Shown: one piece after another, positions 35,978 to 45,942 of the stretch | Position numbering within the stretch: the stretch's first letter is position 1 | Layout: the number at the start of each line of letters is the position of its first letter | From: Schaalia odontolytica | GTDB taxonomy: Bacteria; Actinomycetota; Actinomycetes; Actinomycetales; Actinomycetaceae | Length of the DNA stretch: 64,000 bases | NCBI RefSeq assembly: GCF_024584435.1 | Contig: NZ_CP102197.1 | Coordinates: 310,001-374,000 of the forward strand | Direction: 5' to 3' | Made by a program: the position numbers and the translations under genes | The notes under the pieces: model-generated | What the model was told of the DNA's origin: nothing | What the model saw: the letters and a program-made list of their open reading frames with translations, nothing else | The model's database searches: none

Positions 35978-36944
35978 TAATGTCGTGACGATCCCCGGTC
36001 TTCGGCGAGCCTGGCCCGCAGACGAGGCCATCAGCGTGGAGATCGTCGACGAACGCGGACGGATACGAGCGGGACGCGTCGACCAGTCGGGACTGGTCCT
36101 CTCCCTCTACGCCTGCGACCCGGTGCTGGGCACAATCCCCGTGGGGGAAGGATCCCTGGTCGTCCACCGCCTCGCACGCCGCGCCGTCGTGGTTGGCGAG
36201 GACCGGGTGACCAAGCACGTGCGCAAGGGCGGCGAACGCATCGCCCGCGCAACCGTGACCGCCGGGCGCGCCTACCGATCCTGGGGGCTTGAGACGGCCT
36301 CGATCACGTCCTGGACGCCCACCTCCGTCACCTTCACGAGTCTGCCCGGACGCTGCCTCGCCGACATCGGAGACGCGGGCCTGCCCGGGTGGCGCCTGCT
36401 CGCCGACTCCTGGCGCCCCGTCAGCGAGGCTGACCTCGCCCGGCACAGCGGAGCCCACGAAGCCAGGAATCTCGCCCGCTGGGCGCAGCACGCGCGACGA
36501 TTCGACACCGTCCAGGACGGCCCTCGCCTCGCCGAGGCAGTCCTGGAGACCTCCCGGCGCCTCGTGGAACCCGCCGACGCGGCCCCCGTCGTCTCCCACA
36601 CCGACCTCCACGACGGTCAACTCCTGTGGGATGGCACGACCCTCGGGGTCATTGACCTTGACGGAGCCCGCCTCGCCGAGGCGGCCCTGGACCTGACGAA
36701 CCTGCGGGCGCACGCCGAACTGGCGCGCCTGCGCGGTTCCCTGAGCGCCCGAGGCCTCGACTCCATCGTCGGGTGGCTCGACGACGCCGCCCGACGCATG
36801 CCGACCTCGCAAGGGCGCCTGAACGCCTACCTGGACGCCGCGCGCCTGCGCCTCATCTTCGTCCACTCGTTCCGGCCCGGATCGCGCGCCTGGCTGGATG
36901 ACTGGAGAGATCACGCGCTCGGTGGCCTCGCGAACACCCCCTAG
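35964..36944 (+). CDS. APH-fold phosphotransferase (kinase 2 of the glycan block)
   Basis: A 326-residue kinase-like protein with catalytic loop VSHTDLHDGQLLWDG and metal-binding GVIDLDGARLAEAALDL. KHVRKGGERIARATVTAGRAYRSWGL resembles the nucleotide-binding lobe with its Lys. It shows little sequence in common with kinase 1 outside the catalytic motifs, so the two probably act on different substrates. The ATG lies 14 bp inside the previous gene. Confidence 0.77.
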   Translation: MALIDNVVTIPGLRRAWPADEAISVEIVDERGRIRAGRVDQSGLVLSLYACDPVLGTIPVGEGSLVVHRLARRAVVVGEDRVTKHVRKGGERIARATVTAGRAYRSWGLETASITSWTPTSVTFTSLPGRCLADIGDAGLPGWRLLADSWRPVSEADLARHSGAHEARNLARWAQHARRFDTVQDGPRLAEAVLETSRRLVEPADAAPVVSHTDLHDGQLLWDGTTLGVIDLDGARLAEAALDLTNLRAHAELARLRGSLSARGLDSIVGWLDDAARRMPTSQGRLNAYLDAARLRLIFVHSFRPGSRAWLDDWRDHALGGLANTP

Positions 36945-36988
36945 CGCACCCCACCCCTAGCACACCCCATACGAGAAAGAGCACTCCC

Positions 36989-38308
36989 ATGAAAATGACA
37001 GTTATCGGTTGCGGATACCTCGGCGCCGTCCACGCCGCCTGCATGGCGTCCCTGGGCCACGACGTCGTCGGCATCGACATTGACCGCGATAAGGTGCGGG
37101 CGCTGGCAGCGGGCCGCTCTCCCTTCCACGAGCCGGGCCTGGAGGACATCCTCGATGAGGGTATCGCCGCCGGAAACCTGCGCTTCACCGCCGACCCGAG
37201 TGCCGCCGACGTGCGCGGGCGGAGCCTCCACTTCATCACGGTGGGCACGCCCCAGGCCACCGACGCGGGAGCCGCTGACCTGAGCCACCTCATGTCCGCC
37301 GTCTCGATGCTCGCCGAGGCGCTCGACCCGGCCGAGCGCGCCGTCGTCGTGGGTAAGTCAACGGTCCCGGTGGGTACCGCTGCGCGCGTGGAGCGGGAGC
37401 TGGCCGCAGCCGGAGCCTACGTCGCGTGGAACCCCGAGTTCCTGCGCGAGGGCTACGCCGTGGAGGACACGCTTCGCCCCTCCCGCCTCGTCTACGGTCT
37501 CTCAGATAACCCCGAGGCCGCCACGCGCGGGCGCGAGGCACTCGACGAGGCCTACCGGCCCCTGCTGGAGGCGGGCACCCCCGTCATCGCCTCCGATTTC
37601 GCCACGGCCGAGCTGGTCAAGGTCGCCGCCAACTCCTTCCTGGCCACCAAGATCAGTTTCATCAACGCGATGGCGGAGATCTGCGACGCTACCGGAGCCG
37701 ACGTCACGATGCTCGCCCATGCCCTCGGCCACGACGAACGCATCGGCAGGCGCGCCCTGGGAGCCGGCATCGGATTTGGCGGAGGCTGTCTGCCCAAGGA
37801 CATTCGCGCATTCGTGGCGCGCGCCGAGGAACTGGGGCGGGGAGAATCCGTGGCCTTCCTCAAGGAAGTGGACGCCATCAACCTGCGTGGGCGAAGCCGG
37901 GCAGTCGCGGCCGCTGAGGCCGCCCTGGGGGGCAGCGTCAGGGGCGCCAACATCGCCGTCCTGGGTGCCTCCTTCAAGCCCGACACCGACGACGTGCGTG
38001 ATTCCCCGGCCCTGGATGTGGCCTCGCGTCTGCACGAGCGCGGAGCACGCGTGCGCGTCACCGACCCGATCGCGCTGTCCAACGCGGCTGCCGACAAGCC
38101 CCACCTGACCATGGTGGAGGACCTGGACTCTGCCCTGCGCGACGCCGACCTGGTGTTCCTGGCGACGGAGTGGCCGCAGTTCGTCGGCCTGGATCCCAAG
38201 GAGATCGCGCCCCTTGTGCGCACCCGCACCGTGGTCGACGGGCGAAACGTGTTGGATCGCGACAAGTGGAGCGAGGCCGGGTGGACGCACGTCGGGATCG
38301 GACGGTGA
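36989..38308 (+). CDS. ugd: UDP-glucose 6-dehydrogenase
   Basis: A 439-residue nucleotide-sugar dehydrogenase oxidising UDP-glucose to UDP-glucuronate with NAD. The Rossmann motif VIGCGYLGAVHAACMASLGHDVVGID opens it. The middle has WNPEFLREGYAVEDTLRPSRLVYG, and the catalytic Cys is in GIGFGGGCLPKD; the C-terminal UDP-binding domain has LGASFKPDTDDVRDSPALDV. UDP-GlcA made here could feed the glycosyltransferases upstream. GDP-mannose dehydrogenase is a less likely alternative. Confidence 0.9.
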   Translation: MKMTVIGCGYLGAVHAACMASLGHDVVGIDIDRDKVRALAAGRSPFHEPGLEDILDEGIAAGNLRFTADPSAADVRGRSLHFITVGTPQATDAGAADLSHLMSAVSMLAEALDPAERAVVVGKSTVPVGTAARVERELAAAGAYVAWNPEFLREGYAVEDTLRPSRLVYGLSDNPEAATRGREALDEAYRPLLEAGTPVIASDFATAELVKVAANSFLATKISFINAMAEICDATGADVTMLAHALGHDERIGRRALGAGIGFGGGCLPKDIRAFVARAEELGRGESVAFLKEVDAINLRGRSRAVAAAEAALGGSVRGANIAVLGASFKPDTDDVRDSPALDVASRLHERGARVRVTDPIALSNAAADKPHLTMVEDLDSALRDADLVFLATEWPQFVGLDPKEIAPLVRTRTVVDGRNVLDRDKWSEAGWTHVGIGR

Positions 38309-38403
38309 GCGATGCGCTCCGCGGGGCGCGCCCCTCGTGGAGACCTCGCGAGGAGCCGCCCCGCCGGGGTGCGCGCCAGAGCGGTACGGGTCACAATGAG
38401 GCC

Positions 38404-39846
38404 ATGAGCGCCCAACCCGCACCTCCCCGGGTGTCCGTCAGCATTCGCACCAGGATCATTGCCGCGATGATCCTGGTCGCGGGCGCGGCACTCACCGTCT
38501 CCGGGATCCTTGTCTCCATCCTGCAACAGCGCGCCCTGGATGCGCGGGCGGTGGACAACCTGCGTCGGTCCAAGGCGGCTCTCGAGCATCTGATCGCCGA
38601 GGGAACAGACCCCGACACGGGAGGGCCTCTCACCGACCCCTCCGAGATCGTGCGCACGCACCTGTCTCGCACCTTCTGGGGCTCAAGCGCCGGGGAGGTC
38701 GGCTTCGTGGATGGGAGCCTCTACTGGCTTCCCTCCCAGGAGCCTCGTCTGCACCCAGAAGAGGACCTCGAGCTCATGGCCCACGTGGCGCCCTTGACCA
38801 CGGGCACGGACACCGTCTACGAGACCTTCACGAGCGCGCAGACCACCTATCGTCTCGTCGTTATTCCCGTCAGGGGCCAGACCTCGACGGCGGCGCTCGT
38901 GCACGTCATCGACATGAATCGCTACTCGCAGTCCTTCCACTCCACGATGCTGCTGTACGCGGTCTCGGCCGTCGGCACGGTCGCGCTGGTGGTTCCCCTC
39001 GCCTGGTTCGCCGTCACGAGGCTCCTGCGCCCCATCGGCGAGCTTCGCCGAGCCACCGACTCCATCGGTGAGGCCGACCTGGCGACCCGCGTGCCCGTTC
39101 GCGGCAGGGACGACCTGTCGGCCTTGGCGGCGGCGGTCAACAGGATGCTGGATCGAGTCGAGCGGGCGGTGGTGGCGCGGCGCGAGCTCCTCGACGATGT
39201 CAGCCACGAGCTGCGCACTCCGATCACGGTGGTGCGCGGCCACATGGAGCTCCTGGACCCGTCCGATCACGCCGACGTCGTTGACACGCGCGCCCTGGTG
39301 ATTGACGAACTCGACCGGATGGGCATCCTCGTCAAAGACCTGCTGGAGCTTGCCCGCGCCTCCGACGCCGTCGCCCCCACGCCCGTCGATCTGGCGGCGC
39401 TCACCGACGCCGTCGTGGACAAGGCCAGCGCACTCGGCGATCGCGACTGGGTCCTTGACGCCTCGGCGCACGCCAGCTGCAGCCTCGATTCGGCCCGCAT
39501 CACGCAGGCGTGGCTGCAGCTGGCGCAAAACGCCGTCCAGTACTCGGCGAAGGGCACTGAGGTGGGAATCGGGTCGCGTGTCGAAGGGGACGTCGCGCGC
39601 ATGTGGGTGCGCGACCGGGGGGAGGGCATCGCCCCGCAGGACATTGAGCGGGTCCGCGGCCGTTTCGTGCGCGGGGTGGGCGCCGAGCGCGTGTCCGGAT
39701 CGGGCCTTGGCTTGAGCATCGTCGAGTCCATTGCGCGCGCCCACGGCGGGCGCCTTGACATCGAATCGACGCTGGGGGAGGGATCGACCTTTACCCTGGT
39801 GATACCAGTGCGCCCGGGCGGCGCGGACTCAGGAGTCACACCATGA
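38404..39846 (+). CDS. sensor histidine kinase
   Basis: A 480-residue membrane kinase. One helix (about 18-40), an extracytoplasmic sensor (about 40-175), a second helix (about 180-205), HAMP, the HisKA phosphoacceptor (LLDDVSHELRTPITVVRGHMELL) and the ATPase boxes (AQNAVQYS, DRGEGIAP, SGSGLGLSIVESIARAHGG) are all present. The ATG at 38404 is the sensible start; the frame is open further upstream. It overlaps the response regulator in ATGA and follows ugd by 95 bp, so it may respond to envelope state. Confidence 0.9.
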   Translation: MSAQPAPPRVSVSIRTRIIAAMILVAGAALTVSGILVSILQQRALDARAVDNLRRSKAALEHLIAEGTDPDTGGPLTDPSEIVRTHLSRTFWGSSAGEVGFVDGSLYWLPSQEPRLHPEEDLELMAHVAPLTTGTDTVYETFTSAQTTYRLVVIPVRGQTSTAALVHVIDMNRYSQSFHSTMLLYAVSAVGTVALVVPLAWFAVTRLLRPIGELRRATDSIGEADLATRVPVRGRDDLSALAAAVNRMLDRVERAVVARRELLDDVSHELRTPITVVRGHMELLDPSDHADVVDTRALVIDELDRMGILVKDLLELARASDAVAPTPVDLAALTDAVVDKASALGDRDWVLDASAHASCSLDSARITQAWLQLAQNAVQYSAKGTEVGIGSRVEGDVARMWVRDRGEGIAPQDIERVRGRFVRGVGAERVSGSGLGLSIVESIARAHGGRLDIESTLGEGSTFTLVIPVRPGGADSGVTP

Positions 39847-40502
39847 CGACCATTCTTATCGTCGAAGACGAGCGCAGGATTGCCTCCTTCGTCGCCAAGG
39901 GGCTTCGCGCCGCTGGCTTCGTTCCGGAGGTGTATTCGACGGGGGCGGAGGCCGTCGAGGCGGCCCTTCAGGGGCGCGGCGCCCTCATGCTGTTAGATGT
40001 CGGCCTGCCCGACATTGACGGCTTCGAGGTCCTCGAACAGATCAGGGGACAGGGGGTGGAGATGCCGGTCATCATGCTCACGGCGCGCACCTCGGTGTCC
40101 GACCGCGTCGCGGGCCTGGAGGGTGGGGCGGACGACTACGTGCCCAAGCCTTTCTCCTTCGAGGAACTCCTTGCCCGAGTGCGCCTGCGTCTTCGGGAGG
40201 AAGCGCCGGTTCCGGGGGGACTGACCCTGACGAGGGGGTCCCTCGTCCTTGACCTGAAGAGCCGACGGGTTCGCGTGGGGGAACGATCGGTGGATCTGTC
40301 GGCCCGGGAGTTTACCCTCCTGGAGACGTTCATGCGCAATCCCGGGCAGGTTCTCAGCCGCGAGCAGCTGCTGTCGGCGGTGTGGGGGATCGACTTCGAT
40401 GGCGGATCCAACGTGGTGGATGTCTACCTGTCCTATCTGCGTCAGAAGATAGGAAAGGATCGTTTCGAGACCGTGCGAGGCATGGGGTACCGTCTCGTGT
40501 GA
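39843..40502 (+). CDS. OmpR-family response regulator
   Basis: A 219-residue regulator. The receiver domain (about 1-120) has the phosphoacceptor Asp in LLDVGLPDIDGFE and Lys in DDYVPKPFSFEELLARV. The winged-helix DNA-binding domain ends RQKIGKDRFETVRGMGYRLV. It works with the kinase encoded directly before it. Targets are unknown; the palindrome at 40999-41016 in front of the nearby secreted-protein gene is a candidate. Confidence 0.93.
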   Translation: MTTILIVEDERRIASFVAKGLRAAGFVPEVYSTGAEAVEAALQGRGALMLLDVGLPDIDGFEVLEQIRGQGVEMPVIMLTARTSVSDRVAGLEGGADDYVPKPFSFEELLARVRLRLREEAPVPGGLTLTRGSLVLDLKSRRVRVGERSVDLSAREFTLLETFMRNPGQVLSREQLLSAVWGIDFDGGSNVVDVYLSYLRQKIGKDRFETVRGMGYRLV

Positions 40503-40510
40503 GCAGGGAA

Positions 40511-40550
40511 ACGTGTGGGGGTGCCACCGTCAGGTGGCGCCCCCACACGT
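40511..40550. terminator. bidirectional terminator after the two-component genes
   Basis: An 18-bp stem with one G-U pair (arms 40511-40528 and 40533-40550, ACGTGTGGGGG...) around GTCA. It sits between the convergent response-regulator and acidic-tail genes and serves both directions. Confidence 0.8.
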
Positions 40551-40554
40551 CTCG

Positions 40555-40938
40555 TTAGTCGTCGTGGTCGGAGTCCTTATCGTCGTCATCGTCGCGGTCA
40601 TGGTCGTGGTCGTCATCGTCGTCGGAGGTGGCGCGATACGGCTGGGAGGGAGCCACGCGGTAGGGCGCTGGCGGAGGATCAGCCACGGGTGTGGGCGCGG
40701 TCGGCGCAGGAGCAGGCTGCTCGGGGGCGGTGGGATCAGGTTCGGCGGTCGGCGTGGGCACCTGGGCGCCGGAGTCCGACTGCGCGGCGGAGCCCTCGGG
40801 CCGAGAGGGCACCACGAGGCCGGACTCGCTCATGGACTCGCCCGACCCGCTGGCGAGTGCGCGCAGGCCCGTGAAAGCGACGACTCCGATGACAGCGATG
40901 GCGCAGATCGCCGAAGCGATCCTCATGCGTTCTGACAT
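40555..40938 (-). CDS. secreted or anchored protein with Pro-rich linker and Asp/His tail
   Basis: A 127-residue protein. The N-terminal hydrophobic helix (IASAICAIAVIGVVAFTGLRALA) acts as signal or anchor. A Pro/Ala/Thr-rich extended region follows (about 45-100), and it ends in a tail of some 23 residues made almost wholly of Asp with interspersed His, a likely divalent-metal binder. No known domain. The ATG at 40938 has AAAGGAG 5 nt upstream. It converges with the two-component system, which may control it. Confidence 0.7.
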   Translation of the reverse strand: MSERMRIASAICAIAVIGVVAFTGLRALASGSGESMSESGLVVPSRPEGSAAQSDSGAQVPTPTAEPDPTAPEQPAPAPTAPTPVADPPPAPYRVAPSQPYRATSDDDDDHDHDRDDDDDKDSDHDD

Positions 40939-40998
40939 GTGTACTCCTTTCATCACTGCCGAGGGTGGCGTGCGAGCGTGAGAATCCGATTGTCCTCG

Positions 40999-41016
40999 CA
41001 TGAGGATATTCTCATG
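40999..41016. promoter_or_regulatory. palindrome upstream of the Asp/His-tail gene
   Basis: CATGAG (40999-41004) and CTCATG (41011-41016) form a 6-6-6 inverted repeat about 60 bp upstream of the start at 40938. Placement suits an operator or activator site. The binding protein is unknown; the adjacent OmpR-type regulator usually prefers direct repeats, which weakens that link. Confidence 0.4.
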
Positions 41017-41158
41017 AAAGCCGTCATCGGTTTGAGGGATGGTTCGGGTGGGCGGCCCGGGGATGCCTCGTACCCTGTTCGACGAGCCCCAGTGTCCATG
41101 ATATCGGCCCGTCGGTCGGCAGTGGGACCGTCTGGCGCGCGCAGCGTAAAATGGGCGG

Positions 41159-42463
41159 GTGACCGAGTTTTCTCTTGCCATCCCCGGCGTCGACGGGGTC
41201 GATGCGCGGCTGCCTTACGCACATGCCGATTCGCAGCGGTGGGTGCCGGAGGATCACAAGTCTTCTGAACGCACCGAGTTCGAGCGAGACCGCGCTCGAA
41301 TCCTGCATTCCTCGGCGCTGCGCCGCCTGGGGGAGAAGACTCAGGTGCTGGGGCCCATTTCGGATGATTTCGTGCGCACGCGCCTCACTCACTCCCTTGA
41401 GGTCGCCCAGGTGGGGCGTGAGCTGGGTAAGGAGTTGGGGGCGGATCCCGACGTGGTGGACGCGGCGTGCCTGTCGCACGACCTGGGACACCCGCCCTTC
41501 GGGCACAACGGCGAGCGTGCCCTGGATGCTGCGGCAGCCACCATCGGGGGGTTCGAGGGAAACGCGCAGACATTGCGCGTGGTGACGCGCCTGGAACCCA
41601 AGGTGATCGGTGCGGGAGGTGTGCCGGCCGGCCTGAACCTGACGCGCGCGACCCTGGACGCGATCTGCAAGTATCCGTGGGTGAAGTCGGGCGGCCCGGA
41701 CCTGGCCAAGTCGACGCGCAAGTACTCGGTCTATCCCGATGATGCGGCCGCCTTCGCGTGGATGCGGCAGGGCGCGCCCGCGGGCAGGCGATGCCTGGAG
41801 GCCCAGATCATGGACCTGTCGGACGACATCGCGTACTCGGTGCACGACGTGGAGGACGCGGTGGCCACCCGCAAGCTGGATCCGTCGGACCTGTACGATG
41901 ATGCCCACGCGGATGCCGTCATCGCCTCCACGCTCGGCTGGTACGGTGCCTCGGTGGCGCGCTCGGATCTGGAGGATGCCCTGACACGGATCGTGTCGAT
42001 GCCGGAGTGGCTGCGTTCCTTCGATGGCTCCTACGGCTCGCTGGCTCGCCTTAAGGACGCGACGAGCGAGCTTATTGGGCGTTTCTGCTCGGCCACGGTC
42101 CGTGCCACGCGCGAGGCCTTCGGCGACGAGCCTCTCGGCAGGTATCGCGCCGACCTGGTGGTGCCGCGACAGGTGAGGGCCGAGATACAGATCCTCAAGG
42201 GCATGGCCGTCCACTACGTCATGAGTCCGCGTGAAACGGAGCCGGTGTACTACCAGCAGCGCACCCTCTTGGCCGACCTCGTTGACGCCCTGTACGAGGC
42301 CGGAGCGGACGCGCTCGAACCCGTGTTTGCCGAGCAGTGGCGCGCTGCGTCGGGAGACGGGGTGCGCCTGCGCGCGGTGATCGATCAGGTCGCCTCCCTC
42401 ACCGACGTGTCAGCCTCGTCCTGGCACGCCCGCTGGTGCGGGATGCTCTCCTCCCAGCTCTAG
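41159..42463 (+). CDS. dgt: deoxyguanosinetriphosphate triphosphohydrolase
   Basis: A 434-residue HD-domain dNTPase. The metal-binding motif is split as usual: [10 protein letters not shown], then [15 protein letters not shown], and [18 protein letters not shown]. It hydrolyses dGTP or other dNTPs to the nucleoside and triphosphate. The GTG at 41159 is the start. It lies 43 bp upstream of dnaG, an order common in actinobacteria. Confidence 0.92.
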   Translation: MTEFSLAIPGVDGVDARLPYAHADSQRWVPEDHKSSERTEFERDRARILHSSALRRLGEKTQVLGPISDDFVRTRLTHSLEVAQVGRELGKELGADPDVVDAACLSHDLGHPPFGHNGERALDAAAATIGGFEGNAQTLRVVTRLEPKVIGAGGVPAGLNLTRATLDAICKYPWVKSGGPDLAKSTRKYSVYPDDAAAFAWMRQGAPAGRRCLEAQIMDLSDDIAYSVHDVEDAVATRKLDPSDLYDDAHADAVIASTLGWYGASVARSDLEDALTRIVSMPEWLRSFDGSYGSLARLKDATSELIGRFCSATVRATREAFGDEPLGRYRADLVVPRQVRAEIQILKGMAVHYVMSPRETEPVYYQQRTLLADLVDALYEAGADALEPVFAEQWRAASGDGVRLRAVIDQVASLTDVSASSWHARWCGMLSSQL

Positions 42464-42506
42464 GGTTCCTCCGCGCCCGGTTGCGGGCCTCGGTAGACTG
42501 AAGAAC

Positions 42507-44477
42507 ATGGCGGGTCTGATTCGCAAGGACGACATTGAAGCGGTACGTAACGCGCTCAAGATCGACGAGATCATCGGCGAACACGTAGCGCTCAAACCCG
42601 CGGGAATCGGCTCCCTCAAGGGCCTGTGCCCCTTCCACGACGAGAGGACCCCCTCCTTCAACGTGCGTCCCCACCTGGGCATGTACCACTGCTTCGGGTG
42701 CGGGGAGAGCGGGGACGTCATTTCCTTCGTGCAGAAGATCGACCACCTTCCTTTCATGGAGGCCGTGGAGATGCTCGCGGCCAAAGCCGGCATCACCCTC
42801 CACTACGAGGAGGGCGGGGCGCGGGTGCGCACCGAGGAGCCGGGCAAGCGCCAGCGCCTGCTGGACGCCCACCGCGTGGCCGAGGAGTTCTATCAGGCCC
42901 AGCTGGCCAGCCCCGAGGCGCACGCGGGACGCCAATTCCTCGCGGACCGGGGTTTCAGCCAGTCAATGTCCGCGCACTTTGGGGTTGGCTACGCCCCGGC
43001 CTCCTGGGATGCTCTGACCCGCCACCTGCGTTCCAAGGGCTTCACGGACCAGGAAATCCAGATCGCGGGCCTGGCCTCGCAGGGCACCAGGGGCATCTAC
43101 GATCGCTTCCGCGGGCGCCTGGTGTGGCCGATCCGCGACATCACGGGCGCGACCGTCGGCTTCGGGGCGCGACGGTTGGACGAGTCGGAGAAGGACTCCC
43201 CGAAGTACCTCAACACCCCCGAGACCCCCATCTACAAGAAGTCTCAACTCCTGTACGGCCTCGACCTGGCCAAGAAGTCGATCGCCACCGACCACAGGGT
43301 GGTGATCGTCGAGGGGTACACCGACGTCATGGCCGCCCACGTTGCGGGTGTGACGAACGCCGTGGCCACGTGTGGGACGGCGTTCGGATCCGAGCACGTT
43401 CGGATCATTCGCCGCCTCCTGGGCGACCACGCCGACCCGGCGGCGGGGGTGCTCCTGTCGAGCGGTCGCGCGCACGGGTCGGAGGTGATCTTCACCTTTG
43501 ACGGCGACAGCGCCGGGCGCAAGGCTGCGTTGCGCGCGTACGGGGAGGACCAGAACTTTGCGGCGCAGACGTTCGTGGCTGTCGCCCCGGGCGGCCAGGA
43601 CCCGTGCGAGCTTCGGCTGTCGGCGGGAGACCAGGCGGTTGTTGACCTGGTGAACTCGCGCACCCCGCTGTTTGAATTCGCGATTCGTTCCGTCTTGGCC
43701 CAGATGGATCTTCGCAGCGCCGAGGGGCGAGTGCAGGGCCTGCGCGCCTCCGCCGGCATCGTCGCCCACATCAAGGATCGAGCGCTGCGCGCCGAGTACA
43801 CGCGCGCTCTGGCCGGCTGGCTGGGAATGGACATGCGGTCGGTTGAGCAGGCGATCCGCGTGGCCGCCCGCACCCAGGCGAGCGAGCGCGAGGCCCGCCC
43901 CGGCGCCGTGGAGATGGCGGGAGCCGGGCGCCCGGCGCCGAACCCGGAGCGGCGAGGACCGGAGGACCCAGTCACTCGCGTCGAGCGCCAGGCCCTGGAG
44001 GCGGTGCTCCAGCAGCCGCTCGCGGTCGTCGGCTCCGGCTTCGAGGAGCTGGACGGGCAGTCCTTCACGGTTCCGACCCACCGGGCGGTTCACGATGCGA
44101 TCCGAGCGGTCGGCGGCCTGGACGCCTTCACCCAGATGATGCGCCAGGCCGAGGCCCACTTCGGGCCGGGGGAGAACGCCACGGCGGCGGCCTCTCGCCA
44201 CTTCGTACAGGTCGTGCTCGAGAGCGCGGGCGAGTTCATCGCCCCGGCGGTCACCCAGTTGGCCGTCGCCCCCCTGCCCGTCGCGGGCGAGGCGGACCTG
44301 CGGTCCTACTGTCGCGGAGTCGTGGCCGCGATGGTTCGAATGGACCTGACCCGCAAGCTGGGGGAAGCCCGCGCTCACCTGTCTCGGATGAGCGAGGAGG
44401 ACCCCGAGTACTCCGAGGCGTTCCGCTCACTCATGCGACTGGAGCAACGCAGACAAAACTACACAGAAAGGGACTAA
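42507..44477 (+). CDS. dnaG: DNA primase
   Basis: A 656-residue primase that makes RNA primers for replication. The CHC2 zinc finger ([13 protein letters not shown] ... [13 protein letters not shown], about residues 40-66) is followed by the TOPRIM catalytic core ([13 protein letters not shown] and [11 protein letters not shown]). The C-terminal helicase-interaction region begins near residue 480. The ATG at 42507 gives the standard [14 protein letters not shown] start. luxS follows after 3 bp. Confidence 0.95.
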   Translation: MAGLIRKDDIEAVRNALKIDEIIGEHVALKPAGIGSLKGLCPFHDERTPSFNVRPHLGMYHCFGCGESGDVISFVQKIDHLPFMEAVEMLAAKAGITLHYEEGGARVRTEEPGKRQRLLDAHRVAEEFYQAQLASPEAHAGRQFLADRGFSQSMSAHFGVGYAPASWDALTRHLRSKGFTDQEIQIAGLASQGTRGIYDRFRGRLVWPIRDITGATVGFGARRLDESEKDSPKYLNTPETPIYKKSQLLYGLDLAKKSIATDHRVVIVEGYTDVMAAHVAGVTNAVATCGTAFGSEHVRIIRRLLGDHADPAAGVLLSSGRAHGSEVIFTFDGDSAGRKAALRAYGEDQNFAAQTFVAVAPGGQDPCELRLSAGDQAVVDLVNSRTPLFEFAIRSVLAQMDLRSAEGRVQGLRASAGIVAHIKDRALRAEYTRALAGWLGMDMRSVEQAIRVAARTQASEREARPGAVEMAGAGRPAPNPERRGPEDPVTRVERQALEAVLQQPLAVVGSGFEELDGQSFTVPTHRAVHDAIRAVGGLDAFTQMMRQAEAHFGPGENATAAASRHFVQVVLESAGEFIAPAVTQLAVAPLPVAGEADLRSYCRGVVAAMVRMDLTRKLGEARAHLSRMSEEDPEYSEAFRSLMRLEQRRQNYTERD

Positions 44478-44480
44478 CCG

Positions 44481-44966
44481 ATGGCCGACGTGGAGAGCTT
44501 CGCCTTGGATCACACAGCCGTCAAGGCGCCGTACGTGCGCCTCATCGGCGTGGAGGAGGGCCCCCGAGGGGACCGCATCTCCAACTTTGACGTGCGCCTC
44601 GTCCAACCGAACGAGGGAGAGATTCCCACCTCGGGGCTGCACACGATCGAGCACCTGCTGGCCTCTCTGCTGCGCGATCGCATGGACGGCATCATCGACT
44701 GCTCGCCCTTCGGGTGCCGCACGGGCTTCCACCTCATCACGTGGGGGACGCCCAGCGTGGAGGAGGTCGCGGCGGCGTTGGTCTCCTCCCTGCGCGCCAT
44801 CGCGCAGGACATCACGTGGGAGGACGTGCCGGGAACCGACGTGTATTCGTGCGGCAACTACCGGGATCACTCCCTGTTCAGTGCCCGCGAGTGGAGCCGC
44901 ACTGTCATCGACCAGGGGGTGTCCATTGACCCCTTCGAGCGTCGAGTGCTGACCGAGGAGGGATGA
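44481..44966 (+). CDS. luxS: S-ribosylhomocysteine lyase
   Basis: A 161-residue LuxS converting S-ribosylhomocysteine to homocysteine and the AI-2 precursor DPD. The zinc ligands His-x3-His are in [12 protein letters not shown], the third ligand Cys in [11 protein letters not shown], and the catalytic Cys in [11 protein letters not shown]. Length is normal for the family. It starts 3 bp after dnaG, so it is co-transcribed with dgt and dnaG, an unusual partner set for the activated-methyl cycle. Confidence 0.95.
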   Translation: MADVESFALDHTAVKAPYVRLIGVEEGPRGDRISNFDVRLVQPNEGEIPTSGLHTIEHLLASLLRDRMDGIIDCSPFGCRTGFHLITWGTPSVEEVAAALVSSLRAIAQDITWEDVPGTDVYSCGNYRDHSLFSAREWSRTVIDQGVSIDPFERRVLTEEG

Positions 44967-45069
44967 CACCGGGGCATCCCCCGGTGTGGTCCCGGGGAAA
45001 GGACGGGGACGCACCAGGGTGGCCCCCCATGGAATCGGGGCAGCGGCTTCGGCGACACTTGGAGTGTTC

Positions 45070-45885
45070 GTGAACCAGCAACGAGAAAGCACCGAGATGT
45101 CTGCTCCCGCACTCTCCACCCCCGCTCATGTCGCACCCCGCTCTCGGCGGGGAGTCAACCAGTACTGGATCAAACTGGCGATGGCGGCGCTCATGGTCCT
45201 TGACCACCTCCCGCACGTTCCCGGCCTGATTCCAGTCATGTGGGTGGATATCTTCCATGTCGTCACCAGGTGCGTGGCCGTGTGGTTTGCCTACGGGGCC
45301 GTCGAGGGCGTCCTCTACACCTCGAACATACGCAAGTATCTGGCCCGCCTGTGGGGTGCGGCCGTCATCATGGCGGCGGGCAACTACGCGCTGGGCCTGC
45401 TGCTGGCCACCCGCGGCGTCCACATGTACGACAACAACATCTTCCTCACGCTGGCCGTGGGCACGACGCTCCTCGCGCTCGTGAGGCGCCTGGACGCAAC
45501 GAAGTGGCACACTCCGGCGATCATCGGCGCCCTCGTGGCCTCCCTCGTGTGCGCGGTGCTTCCGATTGAGGGAGGCCTGCCCATTGTCCCCTTCATGGCG
45601 ATTACCTACGCGCTCTACTCCCGTGTCGTGTGGCGCGACCTGGCGTACCTTGCCCTCGGCGCGGCGATGTTTGCGCTGGCGTGGCAGCCCTACGACACGT
45701 GGCAGGCGACGGTGTCGATGCTCGCGGAAAACTCCGACTTTATGCTGGTGCTGGTCATCCCGGTCCTTCACCTGTACAACGGCGAGCACGGTCCTCACAC
45801 GCGCTTCTCGAAGTACTTCTTCTACGTGTTCTACCCGGCGCACCTGTGGCTGCTTGCCCTGGTGGCCTTCGTCCAGGCCGGCTGA
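45070..45885 (+). CDS. TraX-family membrane protein
   Basis: A 271-residue integral membrane protein with around eight helices. The N-terminal YWIKLAMAALMVLDHLPHVPGLIP and the C-terminal YFFYVFYPAHLWLLALVAF are the TraX hallmarks. TraX acetylates F-pilin in enterobacteria; chromosomal homologues are of unknown role and might acylate surface polymers. The GTG at 45070 follows GGAG; the ATG at 45097 is an alternative. Confidence 0.85.
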   Translation: MNQQRESTEMSAPALSTPAHVAPRSRRGVNQYWIKLAMAALMVLDHLPHVPGLIPVMWVDIFHVVTRCVAVWFAYGAVEGVLYTSNIRKYLARLWGAAVIMAAGNYALGLLLATRGVHMYDNNIFLTLAVGTTLLALVRRLDATKWHTPAIIGALVASLVCAVLPIEGGLPIVPFMAITYALYSRVVWRDLAYLALGAAMFALAWQPYDTWQATVSMLAENSDFMLVLVIPVLHLYNGEHGPHTRFSKYFFYVFYPAHLWLLALVAFVQAG

Positions 45886-45942
45886 GGCCGCCCCGACTCG
45901 GATGGCGTTCCCGAACCGCAGCAAGCGGCTCGGGGGCGCCTC

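Noticed and set aside
40555..41181. 208-codon form of the Asp/His-tail protein
   Set aside because: The upstream 81 codons lie over the promoter region and the dgt start, whereas the ATG at 40938 has a good ribosome site and yields a normal signal helix.
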